NCBI RefSeq assembly: GCF_015667585.1
Contig: NZ_JADPEG010000004.1
Location: 140,217 to 204,216 of the forward strand
Origin: Clostridium sp. D33t1_170424_F3
Lineage (GTDB): Bacteria; Bacillota; Clostridia; Oscillospirales; Acutalibacteraceae
Direction: 5' to 3'
DNA: 64,000 nt
This document shows positions 32,788 to 42,258 of the stretch, one piece after another. Numbering within the stretch: position 1 is the first letter of the stretch; every line of letters starts with the position of its first letter. The notes beneath the pieces are model-generated. The model made no database searches, had not been told where the DNA came from, and worked only from the letters and a program-made list of their open reading frames with translations. Made by a program: the position numbers and the translations under genes.

Positions 32788-34883
32788 TATGGATTTAAAG
32801 CAAAGGTAACCTGCGCGGAAAACAGGTCGGCGTCTGCGCTGATGGTAAACGTACCGCCGCAGGCTTCCGTGAAGCTCTTGGCGATGGAAAGTCCCAGTCC
32901 GCTGCCGGACGTGGAACGTGCCGCGTCGCCACGCACAAAGCGTTCCGTAATGTCAATGTTGCTGTCCAGCTCATATTTGGAGATGTTTTTCAGGACGGCG
33001 GTCGCCTGGCCGCCGTGGTCAGATAAAGAAATAAAGACGCGTGTTCCTTCCAGAGAGTAGCGCAATGCGTTGGAGATCAAATTCTGGAAAACCCGGTACA
33101 GCCGCCGTCCGTCTGCGGTGATCATGACAGAGCGTTCGGGAATATCGACCCGAAAGATCAGGGGGGAAGCGGAAATATCTTCGTTCATATCCGCCAGCGT
33201 TTGCCGCAGCAGCTTACCCAGATCGAGCGGTTCCGGCTGCAGCTCAATATTGCCGCTGGTCGCTTTGCTCACCTCAAAGATATCCTGAATCATATTTTTC
33301 AGGCGGAGGGACTTTTCATCCAGAATCTTGATGTAATCCTGGACGTAATCCGGCAGAGTTTCCTCCTGCTTCAAAAGATCGATGTAGCTGATGATGGAGG
33401 TAAGCGGAGTTTTGATGTCGTGGGATACGTTGGTGATCAGCGCTACCTTCATCCGCTCGCTTTTAACCTGTTCTTCCACTGCCTTGCTGATGCCCCGCTC
33501 GATCTCGTTCAGCTGGCGCGCGGCGGCGTGCAGGTCGGAATCCTGTGGGAACAACAGCGGCGCCGTGTCTTTTCCATCATGCACGGCGGAAATCTGTGTG
33601 GTCAAACGCCCCAGGTCTTCGGCCAGCTGTTTTTGCTGTTTGTTATAGCGATGCGCAAAATAGATCATCAACAGGATGGTGAACGGCAGCAAAAAGCCCA
33701 GGGACAAAACACTTACGAAGAGACCGACCGCAAAAGTAATCGCTTCACATTTGAGAAAATCGGACCAGCGGTCCAGCAGGCGGCGTTCCAGCGGCATTTT
33801 GGATTCCAGCAGCCTTCGCTTTTCTTCCCTGCGGTGCAGCATGTGGTTGATCCAATTGTGCTTATAGTTTAAATGGTTGTAGCGGATATCGTTGATCAGC
33901 AGATAGTAGCCGAACAGGGAAACCAAAAGCAGAATCAGATTGGGCACAATGGACGTGCTGACAAGCGTCAGGTCAAAAATGACCAGGAGCGCAAAGACGA
34001 GAGCCTTAAAATCAAAATAGATATTCTTTGTTCCGGCGGCAATGGTTTTGTTTAGCTCTTTGCGCTCTTTGCGCCACAGAATGGCAATGAACAGGAAAAT
34101 TGCCGCGACACCCAGTAAAACGGTCCATATCCGCAGGAACAGAAGCGTATCCGGCCGGCTCTGTGCAATATCGTATAAAGAGCTGTAGCCGTCGACCGCT
34201 TCCGCGGGAATGGCGCGTGCAACCAGGCAGATGCGCAGATTGGCGTGCGTGGGGTCTTCCGTTGTGTTTTCATAGCCAGGAACATCCCACATACCTGAAT
34301 CGCTTTTAAAGAAACCATCCCCATAGAGATCGATCGTTTGACCGTCCTTGGTAATGGTGACTTTTTTGCCGTCAAAGACCAGACGGAAATTATATCCATC
34401 CGGCAGCGCGCCTTCGTAAAGGTTGGTATCGGTTAAATAATTGGTGTGGCTGCGATTGTTGTCCTGCGTACCCGACTGATAGAGCAGGTTCCGTGCACTA
34501 TCCTCGTTTAACCGGTCGAAGACGGTATAGGAATATGAATCGGTAACGATTCGATAAGACTGAAGGCTGTTTGACCAGACTACGTCGCTGTATTCCGTTC
34601 CATCCTCGATCGATGTTGTGCCGTAGGCGGTTCCGCTGGAAATACCGCTGTTTTCCCACGACAGGTCGCGCAGCATCCAGTTCAGCGTTGTGCTGATCTC
34701 TTTTCGAAACGCATGGGTATTCTGATAATCGGTTTGCCGCAAATCCTCGATATACTGCACCCCTCTTTGATAATTTGCCAAAAAAGAAAGGCCAAAGATT
34801 CCCGTAGCAAGGAATACGGTGACACTCAGGTAACAGCAGACCAGGCTGAGAACGGCCTTACTTCTTTTCAATTTTATATCCAA
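32787..34883 (-). CDS. Large membrane sensor histidine kinase
   Basis: 698 residues. First helix at about 12-34, extracellular region to about 245, then helices near 248-270, 293-330 (two) and 383-410, a HAMP-like stretch, HisKA with His near 488 (NVSHDIKTPLTSIISYIDLL) and HATPase_c (FQNLISNALRYS, GSGLGLSIAKSF). The multi-helix core resembles LytS- or VanS-like kinases that sense within or near the membrane. The frame begins at a TTG overlapping the response regulator stop by 26 bases; a TTG at 34871 is an alternative. The signal is unknown. Confidence 0.92.
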   Translation of the reverse strand: MDIKLKRSKAVLSLVCCYLSVTVFLATGIFGLSFLANYQRGVQYIEDLRQTDYQNTHAFRKEISTTLNWMLRDLSWENSGISSGTAYGTTSIEDGTEYSDVVWSNSLQSYRIVTDSYSYTVFDRLNEDSARNLLYQSGTQDNNRSHTNYLTDTNLYEGALPDGYNFRLVFDGKKVTITKDGQTIDLYGDGFFKSDSGMWDVPGYENTTEDPTHANLRICLVARAIPAEAVDGYSSLYDIAQSRPDTLLFLRIWTVLLGVAAIFLFIAILWRKERKELNKTIAAGTKNIYFDFKALVFALLVIFDLTLVSTSIVPNLILLLVSLFGYYLLINDIRYNHLNYKHNWINHMLHRREEKRRLLESKMPLERRLLDRWSDFLKCEAITFAVGLFVSVLSLGFLLPFTILLMIYFAHRYNKQQKQLAEDLGRLTTQISAVHDGKDTAPLLFPQDSDLHAAARQLNEIERGISKAVEEQVKSERMKVALITNVSHDIKTPLTSIISYIDLLKQEETLPDYVQDYIKILDEKSLRLKNMIQDIFEVSKATSGNIELQPEPLDLGKLLRQTLADMNEDISASPLIFRVDIPERSVMITADGRRLYRVFQNLISNALRYSLEGTRVFISLSDHGGQATAVLKNISKYELDSNIDITERFVRGDAARSTSGSGLGLSIAKSFTEACGGTFTISADADLFSAQVTFALNP

Positions 34884-35559
34884 TCCCCCACACCACCTTT
34901 AAATATTCGGGCTCTTTTGGGTTGAGTTCGATCTTTTCACGGATGCGGCGGATATGAACCATGACGGTGTTTTCAGCGGAGAAGGCAGGCTCGTTCCACA
35001 CGCGCCGGTAAATTTCCTCGGCAGGGAAGATGCGCCCCAGATTCCGCATAAATAAGTCTACAATTTTGCTTTCTGTTGCGGTCAGCTTGACCGGTTCTCC
35101 GTCTGCCAGCAGCGCGTGCTCCTCGGTATGATAGCTCAGACGCCCGTTGACAATGACGCTGCTGTTCTGCACGGCGTGGATGTCTCCCAGGCTGGTATAA
35201 CGGCGCAGCTGCGAGCGAACCCGCGCTACCAGTTCCATTGGATTAAACGGCTTTGTCACATAGTCGTCCGCGCCCATGGAGAGCCCAAGAATTTTGTCGG
35301 TGTCCTCGCTCTTGGCGGAGAGCACGATAATCGGCAGGTTTTTCTTTTCCCGGATCTTCATCATGGCGGATAAACCGTCCAGCTTCGGCATCATGACGTC
35401 GATAATCAACAGGCGTACGGATTGGTTCATCACCAGGTCCAAGGCCTGTAAACCGTCGTATGCGCATAAAACCGAGTATCCTTCCCGCTGTAAATGCAGG
35501 GAAATAGCACGCACAATTTCGCGGTCGTCGTCCACCACTAAAATACTTTCTTCGCTCAT
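34858..35559 (-). CDS. OmpR/PhoB-family response regulator
   Basis: 233 residues. Receiver domain with DDD at 10-12, Asp54 (LLIIDVMMPKLDGLS), VLSAKSEDTDKILGL and YVTKPFNP, then a winged helix (KLTATESKIVDLFM, NTVMVHIRRIREKI). It is closely similar in organisation to the regulator at 6981-7685 but is a separate system. Coupled by overlap to the kinase downstream. Direct CTTAC repeats upstream suggest autoregulation. Confidence 0.94.
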   Translation of the reverse strand: MSEESILVVDDDREIVRAISLHLQREGYSVLCAYDGLQALDLVMNQSVRLLIIDVMMPKLDGLSAMMKIREKKNLPIIVLSAKSEDTDKILGLSMGADDYVTKPFNPMELVARVRSQLRRYTSLGDIHAVQNSSVIVNGRLSYHTEEHALLADGEPVKLTATESKIVDLFMRNLGRIFPAEEIYRRVWNEPAFSAENTVMVHIRRIREKIELNPKEPEYLKVVWGIGYKIEKK

Positions 35560-35603
35560 GGTTCAACCCCTTTCTACCCAAAAGTTTATGTCCGTGTCTG
35601 TAT

Positions 35604-35656
35604 CTTACAAAAGAGTCCTTACGAAAAACCGGACTGATTCCTTACAGAAATCTTAC
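35604..35656 (-). promoter_or_regulatory. Four CTTAC direct repeats upstream of the response regulator gene
   Basis: CTTAC occurs at 35604, 35618, 35641 and 35652, several copies followed by A-rich triplets. The last two are 11 bases apart, and the outer ones are near multiples of a helical turn. This fits a PhoB/OmpR-type binding array that would let the regulator control its own operon. The gap 35560-35659 otherwise holds only the ribosome binding site. Confidence 0.45.
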
Positions 35657-35659
35657 GGT

Positions 35660-36295
35660 TTAACCCAACGCACCGGCGCAAGCGTTGATCAGAACCGGCG
35701 TAATGTAAGTCTCAATCAGCGCCGCGGCAAACATCATGGGGATAACCAGCAAAGTAAAGGTTCGTGCGACATTGCACAGCGTTTTCAAAAAGGAATCGGC
35801 CCGGCCGAGAATCTGTTTGACCATTTCTTTACAGAGATAAAATCCCAGGGAAATTGCGAGAATCAACGCGGGCAGTTCCAGAATTCCATGCGGCAGGATA
35901 CCTACGGCAAATACAGCCAGTCCCATGCCGGAAATGCTGCTGTAGGCGGCTGACAGACCCAGTATGGCGGCATTTGACGCCAAAGGAAGGACGGGCAGAA
36001 ACAGAAAGGGCAGGAATCCCATCAGAATGCAAATTGCGGACGCCCACAGATTATTGCCCAACAGAAACCAGAAGGAAATGCCGCCTTCGTCGATCAGTCC
36101 CTTATCCTGAAAGCTTTTAGCCAGCTCCTGCATCATCTGATTGACGGTATCCGGACTGGACAGAAACAAAAAGTAGGATGCTGTACCCACGCCGATGAAG
36201 ATCAACGATAAAATCAGAAAGATGCGGAGCAGCCGCTCCCGGAAAAAGAGCGCCGTGTCTTTGTATTCCTGTTTCAACCGATTCCAGATTGTCAT
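35660..36295 (-). CDS. spoIIM: Stage II sporulation protein M family membrane protein
   Basis: 211 residues with five or six helices: FLILSLIFIGVGTASYFLF, then GNNLWASAICILMGFLPFLFL, LAVFAVGILPHGILELPALI (the family signature, glycine-proline-histidine-glycine with E) and LVIPMMFAAALIETYI. SpoIIM works with SpoIID and SpoIIP in forespore engulfment, but related DUF95 proteins have other membrane roles, so the symbol is tentative. It has its own promoter and no sporulation gene beside it. AAAGGGG precedes the ATG. Confidence 0.75.
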   Translation of the reverse strand: MTIWNRLKQEYKDTALFFRERLLRIFLILSLIFIGVGTASYFLFLSSPDTVNQMMQELAKSFQDKGLIDEGGISFWFLLGNNLWASAICILMGFLPFLFLPVLPLASNAAILGLSAAYSSISGMGLAVFAVGILPHGILELPALILAISLGFYLCKEMVKQILGRADSFLKTLCNVARTFTLLVIPMMFAAALIETYITPVLINACAGALG

Positions 36296-36351
36296 AGTTG
36301 TAGTCCCCTTTAATTTTAAGAATGATTCTTTTCGCTTACACGTATAGTTGC

Positions 36352-36380
36352 GTTATACCATATCTAACGGGAGAAGTCAA
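36352..36380 (-). promoter_or_regulatory. Promoter of the spoIIM-family gene
   Basis: Minus strand TTGACT, 17 bases, TATAAC, about 57 bases before the ATG. This looks like a vegetative SigA promoter rather than a sporulation one. Confidence 0.6.
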
Positions 36381-36441
36381 CGAAGCCCACCAGATCGTGG
36401 AATCCAGTTGCAGTTTTACCCTTTTCTCTTTTCCAGAGATG

Positions 36442-36450
36442 TGATATAAT
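36442..36450 (+). promoter_or_regulatory. Extended -10 promoter of fhs
   Basis: TGATATAAT is an extended -10 with full TATAAT. The -35 region (TTTTCT at 36422) is weak. Confidence 0.5.
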
Positions 36451-36512
36451 CATTTTAATAATGCGCGCAGGGGAGACGGACAGAGCACTGCGCAGAATAA
36501 AGGAGAATGGGA

Positions 36513-38180
36513 ATGCTGACGGATATTGAGATTGCCCAAAGCACGAAGATGAAGCCCATTACGGAGATTGCCTCTGCACTTGGCATCGCAGAGGAGGAAT
36601 TGGAGCCGTATGGGCGATATAAGGCGAAGCTGAACGATGCGCTTTACAGCCGTTTGGCAGATCGGAAGGACGGCAAATTGATCCTGGTTACGGCGATCAA
36701 TCCGACGCCCGCCGGGGAGGGCAAAACCACCACGACCGCAGGCTTGGGCGAGGCAATGGCGAAGATCGGAAAGAACGCAATCATTGCCCTGCGGGAGCCC
36801 TCTCTCGGCCCGGTCTTTGGCGTAAAGGGCGGCGCCGCGGGCGGCGGATACGCACAGGTGGTTCCGATGGAGGACATCAATCTGCACTTTACAGGGGATA
36901 TGCACGCGATTACCTCTGCGAACAACCTGCTTTGCGCGATGCTGGATAACCATTTGCAGCAGGGAAACGCCCTGCACATTGACCAGCGCCGTATTTTGCT
37001 CAAACGCTGCATGGATATGAACGACCGTGCGCTTCGCAATATCATTGTGGGCTTGGGCGGCAAGGTCAACGGCGTGCCGCGCGAGGACGGATTTATTATC
37101 ACCGTTGCCAGTGAGGTCATGGCGATTCTTTGCCTGGCGCAGGACAGCAGCGACTTAAAGGAGCGGCTGGGCCGGATTCTGGTTGCCTATACAATGGACG
37201 GCGAACCGGTTTATGCAAGGGACTTGAAAGCGGAGGGGGCGATGGCGGCCCTGCTGCACGATGCGATCAATCCCAATTTGGTCCAGACGCTGGAGGGAAC
37301 GCCTGCCATCATGCACGGCGGGCCGTTTGCCAATATCGCCCACGGCTGCAATTCCGTGCGTGCGACGCGGCTTGCATTGAAGCTGGCGGATTACTGCATT
37401 ACAGAGGCGGGCTTCGGCTCCGACCTCGGGGCAGAGAAATTCTTCGATATAAAATGCCGTTTGGCGGGTTTAAAGCCGAGCGCCGTTGTGCTGGTGGCCA
37501 CGGCCCGCGCATTAAAATACAACGGCGGCGTTCCCAAAGCGGAAACCGGCAAGGAAAACCTGGAAGCGCTGGAAACGGGAATTGTCAACCTGGGCGCGCA
37601 TATCCAAAACATGCGCAAATACGGCGTCCCGGTTGTGGTGGCGATCAACCGCTTTGGAACGGATACAGATGCGGAGCTCGCGTTCATTGAAAAATACTGC
37701 AAGGAAAACGGCGCGGATTTCGCACTCAGCGAAGTCTTTGCCAAAGGCGGGGAGGGCGGTATGGACCTGGCCCGCAAGGTCTGCGCAGCGGTGGAACAGC
37801 CCTCTGATTTCCAACCGATTTATTCGCTGGACGGCTCCGTACAGGAAAAGATCGAGACGATTGCCAGGGAAATCTATGGCGCGGACGGCGTGGATTTTGC
37901 GCCGCAGGCGGTCAGGGCAGCAAAGGAAATCGCCGCTCTGGGTGGGGACGCGTTGCCGGTTTGTATCGCAAAGACGCAGTATTCGCTCTCGGATAACGCG
38001 GCACTGCTGGGCCGCCCCTCCGGGTTCCGCATCACGGTCCGGGACCTGCGCCTTTCCAACGGCGCGGGGTTTGTGGTCGCCTATGCGGGCGACATTATGA
38101 CCATGCCCGGCCTGCCCAAAGTTCCCGCGGCGGAGCGCATTGATGTGGACGAAGCGGGTAAGATCTCCGGATTATTCTGA
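36513..38180 (+). CDS. fhs: Formate-tetrahydrofolate ligase
   Basis: About 555 residues, the normal length. It joins formate and THF with ATP to give 10-formyl-THF, in the Wood-Ljungdahl methyl branch or for purine and serine/glycine metabolism. Seen: N-terminal [20 protein letters not shown]-loop [49 protein letters not shown] and [28 protein letters not shown] fits the ATG at 36513 better than the ATG at 36507. It is followed within 25 bases by tsaE and is likely first in the operon. No other Wood-Ljungdahl gene is nearby. Confidence 0.96.
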   Translation: MLTDIEIAQSTKMKPITEIASALGIAEEELEPYGRYKAKLNDALYSRLADRKDGKLILVTAINPTPAGEGKTTTTAGLGEAMAKIGKNAIIALREPSLGPVFGVKGGAAGGGYAQVVPMEDINLHFTGDMHAITSANNLLCAMLDNHLQQGNALHIDQRRILLKRCMDMNDRALRNIIVGLGGKVNGVPREDGFIITVASEVMAILCLAQDSSDLKERLGRILVAYTMDGEPVYARDLKAEGAMAALLHDAINPNLVQTLEGTPAIMHGGPFANIAHGCNSVRATRLALKLADYCITEAGFGSDLGAEKFFDIKCRLAGLKPSAVVLVATARALKYNGGVPKAETGKENLEALETGIVNLGAHIQNMRKYGVPVVVAINRFGTDTDAELAFIEKYCKENGADFALSEVFAKGGEGGMDLARKVCAAVEQPSDFQPIYSLDGSVQEKIETIAREIYGADGVDFAPQAVRAAKEIAALGGDALPVCIAKTQYSLSDNAALLGRPSGFRITVRDLRLSNGAGFVVAYAGDIMTMPGLPKVPAAERIDVDEAGKISGLF

Positions 38181-38202
38181 TTGGATAAAAGAGGTGGAAG
38201 CT

Positions 38203-38625
38203 TTGACGTATACGACCCATTCTCCGCAGGAAACAGAGGCGCTGGGGGAAGCAATCGCGCAAAAGCTGTCCGGCGGGGAGGTAATCGCGCTGTTCGGCGG
38301 TATGGGGATGGGAAAAACCGCCCTGACACGTGGTCTGGCACGCGGCCTTGGCGTGGAGGACGGCGTTTCCAGCCCGACGTTTGCGCTGGTACATGAGTAC
38401 AGCGGGCGCGTTCCCATCTATCATTTTGATATGTTCCGCGTGGACGGCTGGGACGATCTGTATTCCACCGGCTTTTTCGACTATCTGGAGAGCGGCGGCG
38501 TGCTGGTGATTGAATGGAGCGAAAACATTGAGAATGCACTGCCGGAGGGCGTTGTCCGTATTGCAATAGAGAAGGGCGGCGGGGACGATACGCGCGTCTT
38601 TCAAATAGAAGGTTTAACGTTGTAA
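38203..38625 (+). CDS. tsaE: tRNA t6A synthesis ATPase TsaE
   Basis: 140 residues. Walker A GGMGMGKT at 32-39, then VSSPTFALVHEY, the YHFDMFRVDGWDDLYSTGF region and VLVIEWSENIENALP, all typical of TsaE. It powers the TsaB-TsaD-TsaE complex that puts threonylcarbamoyl on A37 of ANN-decoding tRNAs. A TTG start at 38203 behind GAGGTGG is chosen; earlier in-frame codons would overlap fhs. The partner tsaB follows; tsaD and tsaC are not in the window. Confidence 0.92.
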   Translation: MTYTTHSPQETEALGEAIAQKLSGGEVIALFGGMGMGKTALTRGLARGLGVEDGVSSPTFALVHEYSGRVPIYHFDMFRVDGWDDLYSTGFFDYLESGGVLVIEWSENIENALPEGVVRIAIEKGGGDDTRVFQIEGLTL

Positions 38626-38643
38626 CAGCAGAAGGGTGATCGA

Positions 38644-39372
38644 TTGAAAATTTTGGCAATTGACTCCTCTGCCAGCGCGGCTTCTGCCGCGATTGTGGAG
38701 GATGGAAAAATACTGGGCGAATTCTATACCAATACGCGTCTGACGCACAGCCAGACGCTGATGCCGATGGTGCAGGGCGTGTTGGAATGCGCCCGCGTGC
38801 CGCTGGAGAGCATCGATCTCTTCGCGGTTTCCGCCGGGCCGGGCTCTTTTACCGGCGTGCGGATCGGCGTGGCCAGTATCAAAGGCCTTGCCATGGCGCA
38901 GGATAAGATGTGCGCGGGGGTTTCTACGCTGGAAGCCATGGCGCGGAATCTGGCGCATTTGGACGGAATCGTCTGCGCGGTGATGGACGCCCGGTGCAGC
39001 CAGGTGTACAATGCGCTTTTTGAGGCAAGAGACGGAAAACTGAACCGTTTGACGGGGGACCGCGCGCTTGCCATTGCCGCGCTGGCGGAGGAATTGCAGG
39101 AGTATGGTCAAAAACCGATTTTTCTGGTTGGTGATGGTGCGAAACTGTGTTATAATGAGGAAAAAATAAAGGCTCTTGGCGCAATTTTGCCGCCGGAACC
39201 GCTTTTGTACCAACGCGCTTGGGGGGTTGCGGAGGCTGCAAGGGATTTGTATCAACGGAAGGAGACTTTAACGGCTGCGGCTTTGGCCCCGGTCTACCTG
39301 CGTCTTCCGCAGGCGGAGCGGGAACTGAAAAAACGGCAGGCTGCCTCTGAGCGGCCGGAAAGTGAGAGTTAA
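38644..39372 (+). CDS. tsaB: tRNA t6A synthesis protein TsaB
   Basis: 242 residues with a TTG start behind AAGGGTGATCGA. TsaB landmarks: LAIDSSASAASAAIV, LTHSQTLMPMVQGVL, VSAGPGSFTGVRIGVASIKG, and DARCSQVYNALFE. It is the inactive-paralog scaffold of TsaD in t6A formation. It directly follows tsaE. The rimI gene that often comes next is replaced here by a secreted transglutaminase-like gene that begins one base after the stop. Confidence 0.93.
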   Translation: MKILAIDSSASAASAAIVEDGKILGEFYTNTRLTHSQTLMPMVQGVLECARVPLESIDLFAVSAGPGSFTGVRIGVASIKGLAMAQDKMCAGVSTLEAMARNLAHLDGIVCAVMDARCSQVYNALFEARDGKLNRLTGDRALAIAALAEELQEYGQKPIFLVGDGAKLCYNEEKIKALGAILPPEPLLYQRAWGVAEAARDLYQRKETLTAAALAPVYLRLPQAERELKKRQAASERPESES

Positions 39373-40803
39373 ATGAGAGCAAGAAGGTTTTTCAGTGTCC
39401 TTTTATCCGCTGCAATTGCACTGTCGTCGTGGGGCGCAACGGTGTCCCTCGCGGCGGAAAATCTGTCCGGTATAGCGTTAGCGGCCACACAAACAGCTCC
39501 TGTTAATGATTTAACGACCGCAAAGAATGCCATTCACCAGACCCTCGCCAATATGGATGCGTCCGTTTCATTGAGCCAGTACAACCTGACAGAGCAGCAG
39601 TTTTCCGATTTGTACGATGAAGTCCTGCGTGAGGACCCGTGGCTTTTTTACGTGGAGGGCTGTACCTATCATGCCAGTAAAGCCGGTATTGTCGTGGATA
39701 TGATTCCACGCAATACCTATGACAAGGAGACCGTCCAAAAAATGACGGAAGAGCTGAAAAAGTCGATGCAGGCGGCGCTTTCCTGCATCGAGCCCAATAT
39801 GACCGCTACTGAAAAGGTGGTCCAAGTTCACAATTATCTTGCGCTCACCTGTGCTTACGACTATGATAATTATCAGACAAATTCGATTCCCAAGGATTCC
39901 TATACAGCGTACGGGGCGTTGGTGAAGCGTGTCGCCGTGTGCCAGGGATACTCGCTGGCATTTGAACTCCTGATGCAGCAGCTGGGAATTCCCTGCGCGA
40001 TTGTGGAAAGCGATTCCATGAACCATGCGTGGAACGCAGTGCAGCTGGACGGGAGCTGGTACCACGTGGACGTCACCTGGGACGACGCCGCGCCGGATCA
40101 GCCCGGCCAGTATTCAGTCGATATGCTGTTGACCAGTGATGCAAAGGCGAGCAACAGTGAAAACCAGCACAAGGACTGGACCAACCTGCCGGAGCCCGCA
40201 TACAGCACAATACTGGATAACCGCGATTGGAAGCAGTTTATCTCTCAGATGGAGACAAAATACCGTTCCAATACGTCATTGCTGGTGGATACGGCGTCTT
40301 ACACCTGCAAAAAGGGTGCGACTTATGTGTTTAAGGTGCAGGTGTCTCCGGGCCAGATTGTGGTGGCCCGCCCCACAGACCGGACGGTAGCGAGGGTGGA
40401 GCTGGTTTCCGCGGAAGCTGGCGGAACCTATTACTTCCGTTTGGAAGGGCTGAAGGCCGGTTCCACCAATATTGAGGTGATTGCAGAGAGCGGTAAAACC
40501 GTTAAATTCCCGCTGACTGTGCAGGGAGCTCTCTATGAGTGCGATACATCCGGCCGCCTGACGCTGCAGCCGGGCCAGACCTACTATTTTAAAATGACCT
40601 ATACCAATCCGGGCGCTTTAATACTGCCTTCTGTGACGACAGGCAACGGGGCGATCTCGGTAAAGCTGGCAAAAACGCAGGGGAATTACGCAATTTATGC
40701 AGTGACAGCGGCGGCAAACGCCGCTGGACAGCAGACATATGTTTATGCGACTTACGGCGGCGGCGCGCCTGCGCCGCAGTTCTCCGTCAAAGTTGCATCG
40801 TAA
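39373..40803 (+). CDS. Secreted transglutaminase-like protein with two C-terminal modules
   Basis: 476 residues. Signal peptide (about 1-26, FFSVLLSAAIALSSWGATVSLA). Transglutaminase-like core with a probable triad Cys190 (VCQGYSLAFE), His218 (MNHAWNAV) and Asp233 (WYHVDVTWDD). Bacterial members are cysteine peptidases or crosslinkers of cell-wall or surface proteins. The C-terminal 175 residues are two tandem copies (40276-40515 and 40534-40800) of a beta-rich module, xDT..G..Y.FK...., that also ends the two giant glycosidases in this window. The ATG abuts the tsaB stop, so expression is tied to the t6A genes. Confidence 0.85.
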   Translation: MRARRFFSVLLSAAIALSSWGATVSLAAENLSGIALAATQTAPVNDLTTAKNAIHQTLANMDASVSLSQYNLTEQQFSDLYDEVLREDPWLFYVEGCTYHASKAGIVVDMIPRNTYDKETVQKMTEELKKSMQAALSCIEPNMTATEKVVQVHNYLALTCAYDYDNYQTNSIPKDSYTAYGALVKRVAVCQGYSLAFELLMQQLGIPCAIVESDSMNHAWNAVQLDGSWYHVDVTWDDAAPDQPGQYSVDMLLTSDAKASNSENQHKDWTNLPEPAYSTILDNRDWKQFISQMETKYRSNTSLLVDTASYTCKKGATYVFKVQVSPGQIVVARPTDRTVARVELVSAEAGGTYYFRLEGLKAGSTNIEVIAESGKTVKFPLTVQGALYECDTSGRLTLQPGQTYYFKMTYTNPGALILPSVTTGNGAISVKLAKTQGNYAIYAVTAAANAAGQQTYVYATYGGGAPAPQFSVKVAS

Positions 40804-40835
40804 AATGAATGGAACATACAGAAAGAAGGAAAAAC

Positions 40836-41279
40836 ATGATTTTACTGGGAGCAGACCACGGCGGCGTTGCGTTGAAAGCCGCAATCAAACGGTATCTGGA
40901 GGAAAATGAGATTCCGTACCGGGATTTTGGAACGAACGATACGGACTCCGTCGACTACGCGCCGATTGCCGCGCAGGTAGCGCACGGTGTGGCGGATGGA
41001 CAAGCTGAAAAGGGCATCCTGTGCTGCGGTACGGGAATCGGCATGAGCATTGCCGCCAATAAAGTGAAGGGCGTCCGCGCTTCGGTCTGCTCCGAATCAT
41101 ACAGTACGGAGATGACCCGCCGCCATAACAACGCCAATGTTCTGTGCCTGGGAGGCCGGGTAATCGATGAGGCAAAGGCCGTGGAGTTGACAAAAATCTT
41201 CCTGGAAACAGAATTTGAAGGAGGACGCCATCAGCGCCGTCTGGATGAGATTACAGCCATTGAATGTGGGGAACTCTAA
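40836..41279 (+). CDS. rpiB: Ribose-5-phosphate isomerase B
   Basis: 147 residues. N-terminal [20 protein letters not shown], catalytic Cys in [17 protein letters not shown] and [14 protein letters not shown] are diagnostic of the RpiB/LacAB family. It interconverts ribose-5-phosphate and ribulose-5-phosphate; allose- or galactose-6-phosphate isomerase is the main alternative. The ATG at 40836 behind AGAAGGAAAAAC is chosen over an in-frame codon nine residues earlier. Followed closely by upp, a pentose-nucleotide pairing. Confidence 0.93.
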   Translation: MILLGADHGGVALKAAIKRYLEENEIPYRDFGTNDTDSVDYAPIAAQVAHGVADGQAEKGILCCGTGIGMSIAANKVKGVRASVCSESYSTEMTRRHNNANVLCLGGRVIDEAKAVELTKIFLETEFEGGRHQRRLDEITAIECGEL

Positions 41280-41311
41280 AAACAGGGAATAAGAGAATGG
41301 GGGATATCATT

Positions 41312-41944
41312 ATGGATAATCAGGTATTTGTTATGGATCATCCGCTGATTCAGCACAAGCTTACGTATCTGCGCGATAAGAACACAGGCTCCAAGGAGTT
41401 CCGTGAGCTGGTGGGGGAGATCGCCATGCTGATGTGCTATGAGGCGACCCGCGACCTCCCGCTGATGGAGGCGCACATTGAAACGCCGATGGGCGAGGCG
41501 ACAACAAAGGTGATCGCAGGCCGGAAGCTGGCCTTTGTGCCGATCCTGCGCGCCGGCCTGGGCATGGTAGACGGTGTTTTGCAGATGGTTCCAGCGGCTA
41601 AGGTGGGACATATCGGTTTGTATCGCGATCACAAAACGCTCAAGCCGGTGGAGTATTACAGCAAGCTGCCGCAGGATATCACCGAGCGCGACGTCATTGT
41701 GCTGGACCCGATGCTGGCGACCGGAGGTTCCGCGATCGATGCGATTACCATCATCAAACGAAGCAATCCGAAGAGCATCCGGTTTATGTGCATCATCGCC
41801 GCGCCGGAAGGGGTAAAGGCGTTGGCGGAGGCGCACCCGGACGTGCATATCTACTGTGCAGCGGTGGACGACCACCTGAATGAAATCGGATACATCGTTC
41901 CCGGTCTGGGCGATGCGGGCGACCGTATTTTTGGCACCCTGTGA
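41312..41944 (+). CDS. upp: Uracil phosphoribosyltransferase
   Basis: 210 residues, the usual size. Converts uracil and PRPP to UMP in salvage. Seen: [36 protein letters not shown], the PRPP loop [16 protein letters not shown] and a C-terminal [16 protein letters not shown] that binds uracil. The ATG at 41312 preceded by GGGGG is chosen. It is the last gene of the operon, with a terminator 10 bases later. Confidence 0.96.
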   Translation: MDNQVFVMDHPLIQHKLTYLRDKNTGSKEFRELVGEIAMLMCYEATRDLPLMEAHIETPMGEATTKVIAGRKLAFVPILRAGLGMVDGVLQMVPAAKVGHIGLYRDHKTLKPVEYYSKLPQDITERDVIVLDPMLATGGSAIDAITIIKRSNPKSIRFMCIIAAPEGVKALAEAHPDVHIYCAAVDDHLNEIGYIVPGLGDAGDRIFGTL

Positions 41945-41953
41945 TTAAAATAG

Positions 41954-41996
41954 ATCGGACGGCGGCTCTTTCAGGGCGGCCGTCCGATGTTTTTAT
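41954..41996 (+). terminator. Intrinsic terminator after upp
   Basis: ATCGGACGGC and its pairing arm GCGGCCGTCCGAT form a strong stem followed by GTTTTTAT. Confidence 0.85.
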
Positions 41997-42041
41997 AAAG
42001 GCGTGGAAAGAGTTTCTAATCAGGATTTTTTAAATAGCCTA

Positions 42042-42070
42042 TTGCTTTTTTACGGCAAATCATTTATGAT
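42042..42070 (+). promoter_or_regulatory. Promoter of the rsgA leader
   Basis: TTGCTT, 17 bases, TATGAT. The predicted leader is about 380 bases long. Confidence 0.6.
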
Positions 42071-42116
42071 AAGGACAAATAAAGTCCGAATCATTCGGAT
42101 AACGAAAGGAAGTTGC

Positions 42117-42155
42117 ATGTTGATGTCGGTCGTTTTTGAGGTGGCTTTCCTCTAA
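42117..42155 (+). CDS. Candidate 12-codon leader peptide before rsgA
   Basis: AAAGGAAG is spaced 4 bases before an ATG that opens MLMSVVFEVAFL and stops at TAA (42153-42155). Its second half can fold in a stem (CGGT..TTTT..GAGG with CCTC..AAAA..ACCG, about 42127-42161). Hydrophobic leader peptides like this stall drug-bound ribosomes in attenuation systems such as erm. Translation is unproven. Confidence 0.45.
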   Translation: MLMSVVFEVAFL

Positions 42156-42258
42156 AACCGAATACCGTGGAACAGAGCAGAACGCGGAGGAAAACTCCGT
42201 GTGGTTTGTTATGTTCCTGCGACCTTTCGTGAATACTGTCGCGTTGATACGCATTGCA

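Noticed and set aside
42067..42155. A longer 29-codon leader ORF starting at 42067 and sharing the stop of the 12-codon leader
   Set aside because: Its ATG overlaps the predicted -10 element and would precede the transcription start; the ATG at 42117 has the proper ribosome site.
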